The notes beneath the pieces were generated by a model. That model ran no database searches, was not told the origin of the DNA, and saw only the letters and a program-made list of their open reading frames with translations. DNA of 64,000 nt from Planctomycetota bacterium (GTDB lineage Bacteria; Planctomycetota; Phycisphaerae; Phycisphaerales; UBA1924), in NCBI GenBank assembly GCA_013285505.1, contig CP053450.1, forward strand, positions 604,796 through 668,795, read 5' to 3'. Position 1 is the stretch's first letter. Each line of letters begins with the position of its first letter. The position numbers and the translations under genes were made by a program. Positions 19,009-29,607 of the stretch are shown piece by piece.

Positions 19009-20358
19009 ATGCAGCCGCTCGTGAGCGTGGTCATCCCCGCCTTTAACGCCCAGTCCACCCTCGCCGAGACCCTGCGGTCGCTGCTCTCGCAGTCACTGAC
19101 CGATTGGCAGGCGATCATCGTGGACGACGGATCCACGGACAGCACGACCACGATCGCCAGCGACTTTGCGTGGCGCGACAGCCGAATCACCCACCGGCGC
19201 CAGGCCAACCGCGGCCCGGCCGTCGCCCGGAACGCAGGGCTCGACGCCGCCACCGGCAAGTACATTCATTTCCTCGATGCAGACGACTGGCTCGTGTCCC
19301 TCGGACTCGAGCGTCTCGTGCAGGCCGCGGAATGGAGCGGGCGCGGAGCCGCCTGCGGCGACTGGAGTCTGCACGCAGGCGACGGCCGCTCGCTCGGCGT
19401 CACCATGTCCCCGCCCGATCAGGTTGTCGGTCTCGAGCACCTGCTCCGGGGAAACGTCCTGGCCCCGCACTCTCACATCGTCCGACGCGATCTCATCGGC
19501 GCGCTCCGATTCGAGCCATCCATGCCGGTTGCCGAGGACTACCAGATGTGGAACACCCTCGCCGCCAACGGCGTGCTGTGGTCGACGGTCGACGAAGTCG
19601 TCGCGGGTTACCGCATCCGACCCGGGAGCATCAGCAAGTTCCCCGGCCGGATGCTCGAGAACGTCTGCAGAGTCTTCCGCCGCCTGCACACCGGTGACAG
19701 CTACGCCGCAGCCATCCGCGAGACGGCATTGCTCTATACCTCCATGTCCGCGATCACCGACCGATCGCCCGGCTTCCTGAACTCGCACACGATGCTGCGC
19801 AACGCCCTGCCGGGCCCGGCCGCGTTCACCGCCGAAGAACTCGCCACCGCCGCCTACTGGGCGTTGCTCTTCCGCTTCGGCATCGGACCGAACCAGTACG
19901 CCGGCACTGCCTCGCGCTGGATGCCCCGGCTGACCGCGTGGTGGGAGAGCCTGAGCGGGCAGCCCGCCGGGCATGAGGTGTTCGAGGCCCTCGCCCTGCT
20001 CGCCGTCTCGTCGGAGAACATCGCCGAGGCCATGCTCGACCGCGTCTCGGGCGATGGCCCCATCGTTCTGGCAGGCGCGATGGGCCGGAACGGCCGGGCC
20101 CTCCGCCGGAGCGCCCACGCACGCGGCATCCCGCTCGATCTCCGCGACGACCGCCTGCCCAGGGCGGGCCTCGAGCGACTCATCGACGCCAACTCGACCA
20201 TCCTGGTTGCCCCGACAGACGACGAGCCGATCCTCGCCAAGCTGCCGCGGGGCGCCAGAATCAGACGATGGAACGTCACGCAACGCAAGCTCTCCGGTCA
20301 GATCCGAGACACACTCCTCGCAGCACACGACCAATACGTGCCCGCGATCGGTGCGTGA
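19009..20358 (+). CDS. GT2 glycosyltransferase with C-terminal Rossmann-like module
   Basis: 449 residues. N-terminal GT-A fold, family 2: VSVVIPAFNAQSTL, IIVDDGSTDST, and the metal-binding HFLDADDW (DxD) near residue 92. After about residue 340 a separate module begins (PIVLAGAMGRNGRALRRSA, then LDLRDDRLPRAG and TILVAPTDDEPILAKL), with the glycine-rich loop and acidic end of a Rossmann nucleotide fold. A similar module ends the GT2 protein encoded at 20384-21669. Start ATG has AGAGAGG 8 bases upstream. Inner-leaflet/cytoplasmic enzyme; donor and acceptor unknown. Confidence 0.85.
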   Translation: MQPLVSVVIPAFNAQSTLAETLRSLLSQSLTDWQAIIVDDGSTDSTTTIASDFAWRDSRITHRRQANRGPAVARNAGLDAATGKYIHFLDADDWLVSLGLERLVQAAEWSGRGAACGDWSLHAGDGRSLGVTMSPPDQVVGLEHLLRGNVLAPHSHIVRRDLIGALRFEPSMPVAEDYQMWNTLAANGVLWSTVDEVVAGYRIRPGSISKFPGRMLENVCRVFRRLHTGDSYAAAIRETALLYTSMSAITDRSPGFLNSHTMLRNALPGPAAFTAEELATAAYWALLFRFGIGPNQYAGTASRWMPRLTAWWESLSGQPAGHEVFEALALLAVSSENIAEAMLDRVSGDGPIVLAGAMGRNGRALRRSAHARGIPLDLRDDRLPRAGLERLIDANSTILVAPTDDEPILAKLPRGARIRRWNVTQRKLSGQIRDTLLAAHDQYVPAIGA

Positions 20359-20383
20359 TGAGTCCGGAGAGCAGATCGCAGAT

Positions 20384-21669
20384 CTAGGCCGCGTCGGGCA
20401 CGATGATCCGCCGCACACCGCGCGCGCGCAATCTCGCAACGATCCCGTCCCGCGACTCCGGCGTCACCAACACCAGATGATCGGCCGAGAGCACGTCCGC
20501 CCCGATCGCGGGCACCTTCCCCAACGCCCGCGGATCGTCGTCCACCACCGCGATCGGGAGCCCCAGCTCGGTCGCCGCCCGCACCGCGTCACGCCCGTTG
20601 CGCCCGAACCCGTAGATCACCAGCGGCTGGCCCGGTTCCAGCATGCCCCCGCGCGCGCTCGACGATCGCCTTCCAGCGGTGCGGCCCGTGCGCCAGCCGC
20701 TGGGCCACCTCTTCGGCCGCGGGCTCGGCCCCGCCCAGCATCTCGCGCACCTGCGCCGTCCAACTCGCCATCCGCGCACCCCAGCTCCGAGGCCCGACGG
20801 CCTCCCGCCGGGCGAACGCCCAGCCGCAGCGTCCCGGTGAGTGTCGCGATGTCGTCTGCGTGCAGTGCGCCGGCCGCGTCGCGGGCCTCGTTCAGGTGCG
20901 TGCGGTCGGCGGCCGCGATCGCGCGGGCCTGCGCGCACATGCCACCGCCGGGCGCATCTCCTGCCGCTCGAGCGTGTCGGAGGCGTGGCGGGCGATCACG
21001 TCCAGCCCGACCCGCCACATCCGCGGCAGGTCCGACGACATCGAGCCCGGCCGCACGCGATACCGAAACAGCGACCGCTCCACAGGCGTCGCCCAGCTCG
21101 CCCCGGCCCCCGCCAGCGCAGGAACAGATCCCAGTCCTCGTGCACACTCAGTGACTCGTCGAACATCTCGCCCCCGAGCAGCCGCGCAGCACAGTCTCGC
21201 CGCACCACCACGCTGCCCACCGCGAGCCGGTTGACCTCGATCAGCCGATCGTGCGTCGTGTCGCTGGCGAGAACGGGCGCGTGCCAGTCGAGAGGCCGCA
21301 GCGTCGGCCCGACAAACTCACACCCGCACGCGACCGCGTCGTGCCCCGCACCCTGCTCGATCGCCTCCAGCAGGGTGGCAGCGTGCGAAGTTGCAACCGT
21401 GTCGTCGGCGTCGAGGAAGCAGACAAACTCGCCGCCCGCCACCCGCCAGCCGGTGTTGCGCGCACGAGAGCCCCCCCGTTGTCCTGCGGGCACAGCCGCA
21501 CCCGCGGCCCCAGCAACGACCCCGCCACATGCCGCGTGCCGTCGGTCGAGCCGTCATCCACGATCACCGCCTCGACCCCGGGCTCCGTCTGGGCGAGCAC
21601 ACTCCGGACCGTCTGCTCGAGCGTCGCCTCGGCGTTGCACGCGGGGATGATGTAGGTCAGCTTCGGCAC
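20384..21669 (-). CDS. GT2 glycosyltransferase with C-terminal Rossmann-like module (five indels)
   Basis: Fragments in three frames join into one protein of about 430 residues: LTYIIPACNAEATLEQTVRS and VIVDDGSTDGT, then FVCFLDADDTV (DxD), SLSVHEDWDLFLRW, FRYRVRPGSMS, a helical part, and a C-terminal Rossmann-like module (LVIYGFGRNGRDAVRAA...IAVVDDDPRALG). Breaks lie near 21470, 21115, 20945, 20775 and 20650. Two fit lost CG pairs, two a short G run, and one is less clear. Architecture and length match the GT2 at 19009, with which it is convergent. Probably intact in the organism. Substrates unknown. Confidence 0.78.
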
Positions 21670-21682
21670 CGGCAGGTCTCCC

Positions 21683-22528
21683 TCAAAGATCCAGCAGCCG
21701 CATCGCGGCCGGGCTCGGTTCCATCTCCCACGGCATCGCGGGGTTGTCCACGCACGCGCGGAACTCCTCGGCGGTCAGTGTGCCATCCGCGGGCACGCGG
21801 ATCGCGCCGATGTTCTTGTGCCGCGGCAGCACGAGCTTCTCGTGCCGCCACGAGTCGAACAGCCACTTGGCCCCGTGCTGCTTCCAGTCCACACGCGTGC
21901 CCTTGAGCTTCTCGTACCGGTCCGCCTCCGCCGGCAGGTTGGTGTCGTGCAGCACGATCCACCCCCCGGGAGCCATCGCCGGCAGCAGCGCCAGCACATC
22001 CACCACCGGCGCCGGGTGACGGTGGTCGGCGTCCACGAAGGCCATCTCGATGTTGTGCCCGGCAAACTCCTCGCCCGCGTCGATCGCCGTCACGCCGACC
22101 CGCCGGCGGATCAATGCCGCGGTCTCCGGCTCGGCCTCGTCGATCGCCGACCCGACCGCCCTCGACCGGTCGAAGTAGCACCACGGGTGCAGGTCAAAGG
22201 TGTGGACGACGGGCTCGCCGTCGCCGGCACACCCGCACTCCCGCATCGCGCGCGCAAGCAGCAGCGCCGACGTGCCCGCCGCAGTCCCGATCTCGATGAC
22301 CCGCCCCGGGCGGATCCCGTGCACCATGTCCCGCAGCACCATCGCGTCGAGCACGCCGATCGAGCCCACGGCCCACGGCGCTGTGTTGTGGCTCGCGAGC
22401 ACCCGGTCGGCGTAGTCCGGCTCGGCCGCGATGCCGAACTGGGCGCGCACAAACGCGTGATCCTCCGCGTGCTCGAGCAGCAGCTGCCGCCATATCTCGG
22501 TCCGCGCGTCAGGGGTGAGTGTGGTCAT
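21683..22528 (-). CDS. class I SAM methyltransferase
   Basis: 281 residues. Motif I VIEIGTAAGTSALLLARAM (about 89-107), HTFDLHPW, and MAFVDADHRHPAPVVDVL followed by APGGWIVLHDTNLP (post-motif acidic and DxD-like residues) match the Methyltransf_24 / TylF-CmcI-like group, which O-methylates sugars or related small molecules. The ATG overlaps the TGA of the upstream glycosyltransferase gene (ATGA, 22525-22528), so the two are translationally coupled. A role in capping or decorating a glycan is inferred from the neighbours. Confidence 0.85.
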   Translation of the reverse strand: MTTLTPDARTEIWRQLLLEHAEDHAFVRAQFGIAAEPDYADRVLASHNTAPWAVGSIGVLDAMVLRDMVHGIRPGRVIEIGTAAGTSALLLARAMRECGCAGDGEPVVHTFDLHPWCYFDRSRAVGSAIDEAEPETAALIRRRVGVTAIDAGEEFAGHNIEMAFVDADHRHPAPVVDVLALLPAMAPGGWIVLHDTNLPAEADRYEKLKGTRVDWKQHGAKWLFDSWRHEKLVLPRHKNIGAIRVPADGTLTAEEFRACVDNPAMPWEMEPSPAAMRLLDL

Positions 22529-24989
22529 CGTCCCGCAGCCTCCGTCTCGGTGGACCCCGTCGAGAGCGAACGCCGCACCAGCCCCAGCACGCGCTCGGCG
22601 AACGCGGTCGTCGAGCAGCGTTCGCGCGCGCGCTCGGCGATCCCGGCCGACTGCGCCCCACGCCACGCGGCGTCGGTCACCGCCCGTTCCACGATCCGCT
22701 CGAGATCGTCCTCAGTTCGAACGGTCATCTCCCGCAGGTCGCCGAAGAGCCACGCCGCGTGAATCCCGCCGCTCAACGGATGGTCCGGCTCCTGGAACGC
22801 CTCGATCTTTCTGGCCGCGATGTGGTATTCCTCCGGCGTGTCCAGCCCGAGCCACTCGCGGAGCGGGCGAACCGCCGCGAGCGGCGCGTTCTCGCTCAGG
22901 CGGTACGAGACAGCGCCGGTGGCCTTGTCGGTCCCGCAGGGCGTGCCGTGCAGCACGGCCTCTCGCTCGGCAAAGCCCACGCTCTCGTGCACGGCGTCGG
23001 TCGTCAGCCTTCCCACGGGCAGCCCGCCCGACATCGCGCACTCCATCACCCGCTGGTGCACCAGCGTGTTGACCGACGCGTGCAGGTGGATTGCCGCCGC
23101 TTGGTAGCACGCGCGGAGGTCCTCGCCGTGCGAGACCTCGCCGCAGGCAAACTCGGCGAACTCGGGGTGCGTGTCCCACCCCCGCCCGTAGAGCCGCAGC
23201 CGCCAGTCGTGGCGACGACAGATCGATGCCGCCCAGCCGATGGTCTGATGCCGCACCACACGGTCGGCCAGCGGCAGGGCGTAGTGGCGGAAGAGGTACC
23301 CGGCGAGCGCGTCCGTCCCGTCGGCGGTCTGCTCGACGGCCGCCCCGGCGAGCCGCCCGCAGGCGGTTGTAGAGCGACTCGCCCAGCGGGTCTGCCGCCT
23401 CGGCCTCGACCCGCGGCCGCAGGGTGTCGAGCAGGCGACGCACCTCGGGCTTGGGCTCTTCAGCGACGCACCGCTCGTGGAACGCGCCCGGCGTCTCGCT
23501 CTGGTGCGAGACGTACGCGATCTCGCAGGCAAACCGCTCGAGCCGGGCCGCGTCGATGGGTGCCGGGTGGAACTTGCGTTCGCTGGCGATCAGCGGGAAG
23601 GGCATCGCGCGGTCGTGGGGGAAGCCGTCCTGCGCGCGCAATTCGGTGTGCAGATGGCCCGCGACAAAGTCGAGGTCGGTGAACTCCCGTGCCTTGAACT
23701 GGTGGGCCATCGCGTCCTGGATCCAGCACACCCACGGCACCTGCTCGGGGAAGGGCAGCCCTGCGTCGCGTCGGAAGTAGTTGGCCAGCACAATCAGGTC
23801 GGGCTCGAACGGGTCGGCCCAGCGCAGCTGCCCGACGGAGGTCGGCCGGCCGTTCTCGGGCTCCATCACCACCCGCGCATCGCACCCCAGCCCGCAGAAC
23901 GCCTCGGCGAGGTCCTCGGAGGCGTGGCGGATGAACGTCGAGTAGCGGGATGTCGGGATGAGCACCCGCAGCGGATCACCGCCGGTTTCGGCCCGGGCGT
24001 ACCGCTCTTCCCACCACGCCCGGTCGCGCGGGGCGTATGTGCCGGAAACCCGGGCCTGCGTCTCGCGAAGGGCCTCGGCCTGGGCGGCGCCCCAGCGGTT
24101 GGTGACTGTCTGTGCATCGGGGCTGATGCGGGTGCGCACGCCCGGCGTGGCAATCGCCATCCCCATGGTGACCTCGCCGAGCCGATCGGTGGCGTCTTCC
24201 AGCCAGCGGCCCGACGCGTCCGGCCCGACGAACACCCGGACCCGCTCGTCTGCGAGGACGGCACAGAGATCGGCCGCCGAGAGCCCGTCCAGGAATTCCA
24301 TGGGGTCGGCCTGCAGCAGCGTGATCGGGGCGGCGTAGCCCACGCGGTTTGGCGCCAGCGTGTGCCACGCGCCCTCGGCCAGCCAAGGCGGGTCGATCCC
24401 CTCGATCGCCAGCGGCGGGGGGAACATGTCGGTGCCGCCGAGCCGCTGCTCGCAGAACTGGGCCGCGATCGAGCGGCTGTCTGTGAGGAACGCTGTCCAG
24501 TGCGGCAGGTCGTCGCCGGGGGCACGGCGGACGAGGTTGCCGTCGGTGGTGCGGAAGCACTCGTGCGTGTCCAGACGCTCGAGCCAGGCCGGCCACGCGG
24601 CGTCGAGCACGGCCGCGGCGTCGATGCCGCGGTCGCGCAGCACACCGAGATTGGCCGCTGCGAGGGTGCGACGGTGCTCGGCGGAGACCCGGTCGTCGGG
24701 CAGGCCGCCCACGGCGGCTGGTCAGGGCTTTCACGTTCGCGTCGGCCTGTGCCGGTGCGGGCAGCGCGGCGAGGGTCTCGGCGGCGATGGTGCGGAGCCC
24801 GAGTTGGGCGCAGGCCGCGGCGAGCAGGAACCGCAGATCCAGATCGTCCGGGACCTGCTGGATCGCCCGGACGGCGATCGGCAGAAACTCGCGGGGCCGC
24901 CCCGATCGTCCGAGCCCGAGCAGGTCCTGTCGCGAGAGGCTGGCCGCCGGGCGGGCGGTCGAACGGGGCTGGACGGCGGGTGCGGGCAT
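22525..24989 (-). CDS. CgeB-like glycosyltransferase with large N-terminal extension (two indels)
   Basis: About 822 residues after repair. Residues 1-110 are helical and TPR-like (FLPIAVRAIQQVPDDLDLR). The middle carries two Rossmann-like halves (LRVLIPTSRYSTFIRHASED; VPWVCWIQDAMAHQF). The C-terminal Glyco_trans_1_2/CgeB-type domain has LRLYGRGWDTHPEF and ACYQAAAIHLHASVNTLVHQR followed by an ECAMSGGLPVG turn. Frame breaks near 24710 and 23355 are both explained by one lost CG pair. The ATGA overlap with the methyltransferase downstream shows coupling. CgeB-type enzymes occur in polysaccharide and flagellin-glycan loci. Donor sugar unknown. Confidence 0.8.
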
Positions 24990-25150
24990 ACCGGGGTGCT
25001 ATCGACCGATCGCGGGGGCGATTCGCACAATCCGGCCCTTCCGCCCGGAGGCCCGCGGACTGGCGCACAAAGTCCGTTTCTCCCGGCGACTTCTGCCCAG
25101 ATCCGGCGGTATCCGTCCGATAGAAAGGACTGTCCCCGGAGGCGATGGTT

Positions 25151-26803
25151 GTGCCGACAGACGCGGAAACATCACGTAAAGTCCTGTCGCACAAAGACTT
25201 ACTCGCGGCGAGAGCGGCGGCAAAGGCCGCCGGGCGTCGTGTCGTGCACTGTCACGGCTGCTTCGACATCGTGCACCCGGGCCATATCCGTCATCTCAAG
25301 TTCGCCAGATCGCTCGGTGACGTGCTGCTGGTGTCGATCTCGGGCGACTCAGGGGTCGCCAAGGGCGACGGGCGGCCGCTGATCCCGCAGGAGCTCCGCG
25401 CGGAGAATCTCGCCGAGCTGGGGTGCGTGGAGTGGGTGTACATCGAGCCCCGGCCGACGGCGGCCGAGCTGCTCGCCGAGGTGAAGCCGGACGTCTTTGT
25501 GAAGGGCCGCGAGTACGAGTTCAACGCCGATCCGCGGTTCCGGGCCGAGCGGGACGCGGTCGAGCGGGCGGGCGGCCGGGTGGTCTTCAGCTCGGGCGAT
25601 GTGATCTTCAGCTCGACCGCCCTGATCGAGGCGATGGAGCATTCGGTGGACCCGTTCCACCACCGGCTGGGGCAGCTGCTGACCCGCGAGGACACCCAGA
25701 CCGAGCGGATGCTCGAGACGCTGGCGTCGATCCGCGGCAAGCGCGTGGTCATTGTCGGCGATGTGATCCGGGACACGTACCTGTTCTGCGACCGTCCGGA
25801 CATCGCGCACGAGAGCCCGGTGATGACGCTGCGCCCGGTGGAGACCCGGTCGTTTGACGGCGGGGCCGCGATCCTGGCACGCCACGCCGCCGCCCTAGGG
25901 GCGAAGCCAACGCTGGTGACCGTGATGCCGGAGACCGAGACTTCGCGCGCGCTGGCGTCGAGCCTCGAGGCCGAGGGCGTCGAGGTTGTCTCCCTGCGGC
26001 GTGGCACCCGTGTGCCGGAGAAGCAGCGGTTCCTCGTTGGCTCGCAGAAGGTTATGAAGGTTGACCTGGTCGATCCGTTCGTGCTGGACACCGCGGGTGT
26101 GAACGAGTTGCTCGGTGAGGTTGAGGGCGCTGTGGGCGGCGGTGCCGATGCCGCGATCATCGCCGATTTCGGGCTGGGGCTTTTCAGTCCCGGTGTGCTT
26201 TCGCGGTTGTGTGGTCTGCTCCGGCCGCGGGTCGGTGTGCTCGCCGGTGATGTCAGCGGCCGGCGCCACGGGCTGCGTGCGATGCGGGGGCTGGACCTGG
26301 TCTGCCCGAGCGAGGACGAGGTCCGCCAGGCGTACAGCCTGCACAGCGAGGCGCTGCCGAACGTCGCCTGGAGAATGCTGGAAGAGACACGGACCAAAGC
26401 GGCGCTCATCACGATGGGTGCCGAGGGGCTGGTGGCGTTTGAGCCGATCCCTGAGGCCAGAACGGGGACGAGCGCGGGCCCCGCGCCGGCCCGGGACGAC
26501 CCATTCAGGTCGCGCGTCTCCGGTGAGCACGTGCCCGCGCTCAGTCCGCACGCGATCGATCCGCTCGGATGCGGGGACGCGCTGGTGACGACGGCGACGC
26601 TCGCGCTCGCGGCGGGGGCCGGTGTCACGCCCGCGGCCATCCTCGGCGCGGCGGCGGCGGCGACGCACGGGCAGCGGCTCGGCAACCCCGCGCTCGAGCC
26701 GTCTGACATCCGCCGCACTTTGCTCCGCATCGCCGGGGCCAAACTCGCATACACCGGGGCCGAGGTCAAACCGATCGCCACGACCGAGAGGCAAGCGTCG
26801 TGA
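25151..26803 (+). CDS. bifunctional sugar-phosphate nucleotidyltransferase-kinase, reversed HldE domain order
   Basis: About 550 residues. The N-terminal half is a cytidylyltransferase-like domain (VVHCHGCFDIVHPGHIRHL with the HxGH site, then KGREYEFNADPRF). The C-terminal half is a PfkB/ribokinase kinase (FDGGAAILARHAAALGA, and DPLGCGDAL with the catalytic Asp). HldE of LPS heptose synthesis has the same two activities in the opposite order. By family it should phosphorylate and nucleotidyl-activate a heptose-like sugar for the nearby glycosyltransferases. GTG 25151 is preferred because GGAGG lies 8 bases upstream; ATG 25145 is too close to it. It overlaps the next gene by 4 bases. Confidence 0.85.
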   Translation: MPTDAETSRKVLSHKDLLAARAAAKAAGRRVVHCHGCFDIVHPGHIRHLKFARSLGDVLLVSISGDSGVAKGDGRPLIPQELRAENLAELGCVEWVYIEPRPTAAELLAEVKPDVFVKGREYEFNADPRFRAERDAVERAGGRVVFSSGDVIFSSTALIEAMEHSVDPFHHRLGQLLTREDTQTERMLETLASIRGKRVVIVGDVIRDTYLFCDRPDIAHESPVMTLRPVETRSFDGGAAILARHAAALGAKPTLVTVMPETETSRALASSLEAEGVEVVSLRRGTRVPEKQRFLVGSQKVMKVDLVDPFVLDTAGVNELLGEVEGAVGGGADAAIIADFGLGLFSPGVLSRLCGLLRPRVGVLAGDVSGRRHGLRAMRGLDLVCPSEDEVRQAYSLHSEALPNVAWRMLEETRTKAALITMGAEGLVAFEPIPEARTGTSAGPAPARDDPFRSRVSGEHVPALSPHAIDPLGCGDALVTTATLALAAGAGVTPAAILGAAAAATHGQRLGNPALEPSDIRRTLLRIAGAKLAYTGAEVKPIATTERQAS

Positions 26804-27924
26804 TCACGTTCGTCGTGCCAACCCGAAACCGGCCCAAGAGGCTTGCGCAGACACTCGACCGGCTCGGCCGCCTCACGGTGGGCGAGCCCTGCGAGGTGGT
26901 CGTCGTGGACAACGCCTCTGACGAGCCGGCCCGGGTGCCGGGCGTGCTGGCCAACGGCACCGTCTGCAGGGTGATCCGGCTCGACCACAACGCCGGGGCG
27001 GCTGCGCGCAATGTGGCGGTCGAGGCGTCCTCACCGGAGACCGACTGGATCGTCATGCTCGACGACGACTCGCACCCGGTCGAGTCCGTCGAGCCGTTCG
27101 CGGCGACGGTCGATCGCTTGCGTGAACGGCCCGACAGCGTGGCGGCGGTGATGGCGGACATCCATCTCCCGGCGCTCGGTCGGCGCGAGTCGGGCGGGCT
27201 TCCCGAGGTGTTCATTGGGTGCGGTGTGGCGATCCGGCGCGAGGCCTTTGTGGCGGCGGGGGGGTACGACGCGTCCTTCGGCTACTACGTCGAGGAGTAC
27301 GACCTCGCGGCCCGGTTCCTGCAGCGTGGGTGGTCGGTCGCGTTCGACCCGGCGTTCTGCGTCCACCACCACAAGATCGAAGCCGGCCGCGACATGGATC
27401 TGATTCTTCACCGGCTCATCCGCAACAACGGGTGGGTGATGCAGCGGTACGCCCCGGAGGCGTTCCGGCGGCCGATGCTGCGCGAGCAGCGACGCCGCTA
27501 CCGCGACATCGCCGAGCCGCGAGCACGCGATCGCGGGATTCACGTCGGGGTTGATCGAGCTGCGCCGCACCCTCCGGTCGCAGCGCCGCGAGCCGATGCC
27601 CGAGCGGGTGTGGGATCGATTCACCGGCCTTGCGCACGCGCGCGAGCGCTCGCCCGTGCGTGGGCGGAGCGCCCGTTTGCCTCGGCGGCGATCGTCGAGC
27701 CGGGCAAGAACGCGTGGGCGGTTGCCGGCGCGATGGCCGAGCTGACCGAGCGGCGGGGGGTCGTGCTCACGACCGCCGACAGCGCCGAGGTCGTGGTCGT
27801 CGGCACGATGAGCCCCGGGCCGATGCTGGATGCTGCGGAACGGTGGGGACAGCAGGGCCGGCGGGTGGTTTGCCCCTGGGGTGTCGCCCGCGTGTCTGTG
27901 CAGGGACAGACGCTCGCCGCGTGA
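26800..27924 (+). CDS. GT2 glycosyltransferase with C-terminal module (two indels)
   Basis: The GTG start overlaps the TGA of the upstream gene (GTGA). GT-A domain: ITFVVPTRNRPKRLAQTLDR, VVVDNASDEP, the DxD-type VMLDDDSHP, and GVAIRREAFVAAGGYD...VEEYDLAARF (acceptor-side acidic residues). Between about 27520 and 27640 the frame shifts and returns. Restoring one CG and then two GC units gives YRDIAERREHAIAGFTSGLI and a continuous 376-residue protein. The C-terminus (SAAIVEPGKNAWAVAGAM...EVVVVGTMSPG) looks like another version of the small nucleotide-fold module seen on neighbouring enzymes. Cotranscribed with the HldE-like gene. Confidence 0.8.
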   Translation: MITFVVPTRNRPKRLAQTLDRLGRLTVGEPCEVVVVDNASDEPARVPGVLANGTVCRVIRLDHNAGAAARNVAVEASSPETDWIVMLDDDSHPVESVEPFAATVDRLRERPDSVAAVMADIHLPALGRRESGGLPEVFIGCGVAIRREAFVAAGGYDASFGYYVEEYDLAARFLQRGWSVAFDPAFCVHHHKIEAGRDMDLILHRLIRNNGWVMQRYAPEAFRRPMLREQRRRYRDIAEPRARDRGIHVGVDRAAPHPPVAAPRADARAGVGSIHRPCARARALARAWAERPFASAAIVEPGKNAWAVAGAMAELTERRGVVLTTADSAEVVVVGTMSPGPMLDAAERWGQQGRRVVCPWGVARVSVQGQTLAA

Positions 27925-28007
27925 GCGGCCGGGCGTATCGACTTGGTCCGAGGGGCCGGAGCGCGGCTCACCCTCTCGACAATGGCTGTTGCCGCGACGG
28001 GCGAATC

Positions 28008-29607
28008 ATGCAAGCACCTCTCCTCATCTCGCTTCCTCACGGGTTCAACGCCAGCGGCGTGACGGCGTGGGCGGTCCGCCTGGTCAACGCGCTGGCGCCG
28101 TCGGGCAGGCCGGTCGGGCTGATCGTGCACGACGAGCCGGCGGGGCAGGTGGCGGTGGAGTTCCGGCTCGACCCGCGCGTGGAGGTGTTCGACGCCAGGG
28201 GGCTCCCGCCGCTGGATTCGTGCGAGGGCGACCTCTCGACGTTCCGGTCTGCCTACCGGCTCGCGGCCGGCGTGATGGCGGCGCGGGCGCGCCCGGGCTC
28301 CCGGTGGTGTGTTTCCCGAGCCTGCTGGGTGATGCCTACGGCGTGTTCGCGGCACTCTCGCGGGAGATGCCCGGCTTGGTGCGGGTCGTCGCGGTGCACC
28401 ACTCCGATATTCCCTACAACGACGCGGTGTGCGCGCACTATGCGCCGATGCTCAGCGCGTTCGTCGGCGTGAGCGAGCGGATCACCACCCGCCTGCACGG
28501 CATGCTGCCGACGCGTGGGACGGATGTCTATGGCATCCCCTACGGCGTGGAGGTGCCGGCGGGCGTGCACCCGCGCGAGCCGCTGGGTGGACGGCCGGTG
28601 CGGCTGCTGTATGCGGGCCGCCTCGATCACGAGCAGAAGCGCATCGGGGGCGCTGGCTCCGCTGGCCGAGCGGCTGCGCGCGTGCAGGGTGCCCTTTGAG
28701 TTTGCGATCCTCGGCGACGGCCCTGCGTCGGGCGATGTCGATGCGGTGTGCGCGAGCTCTCCCGGTCTTCGGCGGCTTCGGCGCCGCGCCGCCCGCCGGG
28801 GTGGCTGCGGCACTCGACGCCGCGGACATGTTCATTCTGCCCTCGCGCTACGAGGGGCTCAGCGTGGCGTTGCTCGAGGCTCTGGCCCACGGGTGCGTGC
28901 CGGTGCTGACCCCCAGCGCTTCGGGGACCGCGCAGCTTGTCCGCGACGGCCAGACCGGCCGTATCGCGCAGGCAGGGCCGGAGGCCGGCGAGGCGGAGGC
29001 GGGAGTGGCCCTGGCCGACGCGGTGATCGGTGCTCTGCGGTCCGGGGACGAGGGCCTCCACGCCATGCGCACCCGCGGGTGGGCGATGGTGCGGGGGCGA
29101 TTCTCGGCGGAGATGTGCGCGAGGCGGTATGCGGCGGTGATCGATCGTGCGGCGCAGAGCCGGGCGACGCCGTGGCCGGGCCATCTGCCCGCGGCCTTTA
29201 CGGGTGCCGGGGGCGGCGGTTCGGGCACGGTGCCTACTGATGCCGCGGAGCGGATGGCCTCCACGCTGGCCACGCTCGCCGGGCGTCGGGTGGCGATCTT
29301 CGGCACCGGACGCCACACGCTGGAGTTGCGCGAGACGCTGGAGCGGGGGCCGGCGGAGATCGCGGCGTTCGTCGATGAGGACCGCACCCGACGCGGGGCG
29401 AGTCTCTGGGCGCGACCGATCGTGCCGCCCGAGGAACTGGCCGGCACCGGGGTGACCGATCTGGTCATCAGCTCCTGGCTGCACGAGAAGGCGATCCTGA
29501 GCCGGACTGGCCCGCTGGAGCGGGGCGGGATCCGGGTGCACGGGCTGTACTCGGGCCGGGCTAACACGACGCCGGCCGGTGTCGCGTTTCCCTCATCGCG
29601 GGTCTAG
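28008..29607 (+). CDS. GT4 glycosyltransferase with C-terminal Rossmann-like module (three indels)
   Basis: GT-B family 4 enzyme of about 534 residues after repair. LLISLPHGFNASGVTAWAV is the N-terminal acceptor loop; VVAVHHSDIPYNDAV, LLYAGRLDHEQKRI and LPSRYEGLSVALLEALAHG (nucleotide-sugar Glu motif) follow. From about residue 420 comes RVAIFGTGRHTLELRETLE...IAAFVDEDRTRRGASLW...PEELAGTGVTDLVISS, a Rossmann-type module like the PglD/methyltransferase C-terminal fold. Breaks near 28290 (G run), 28650 and 28755 (lost GC/CG). The last codon overlaps the stop codon of arfB on the other strand. Confidence 0.8.
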
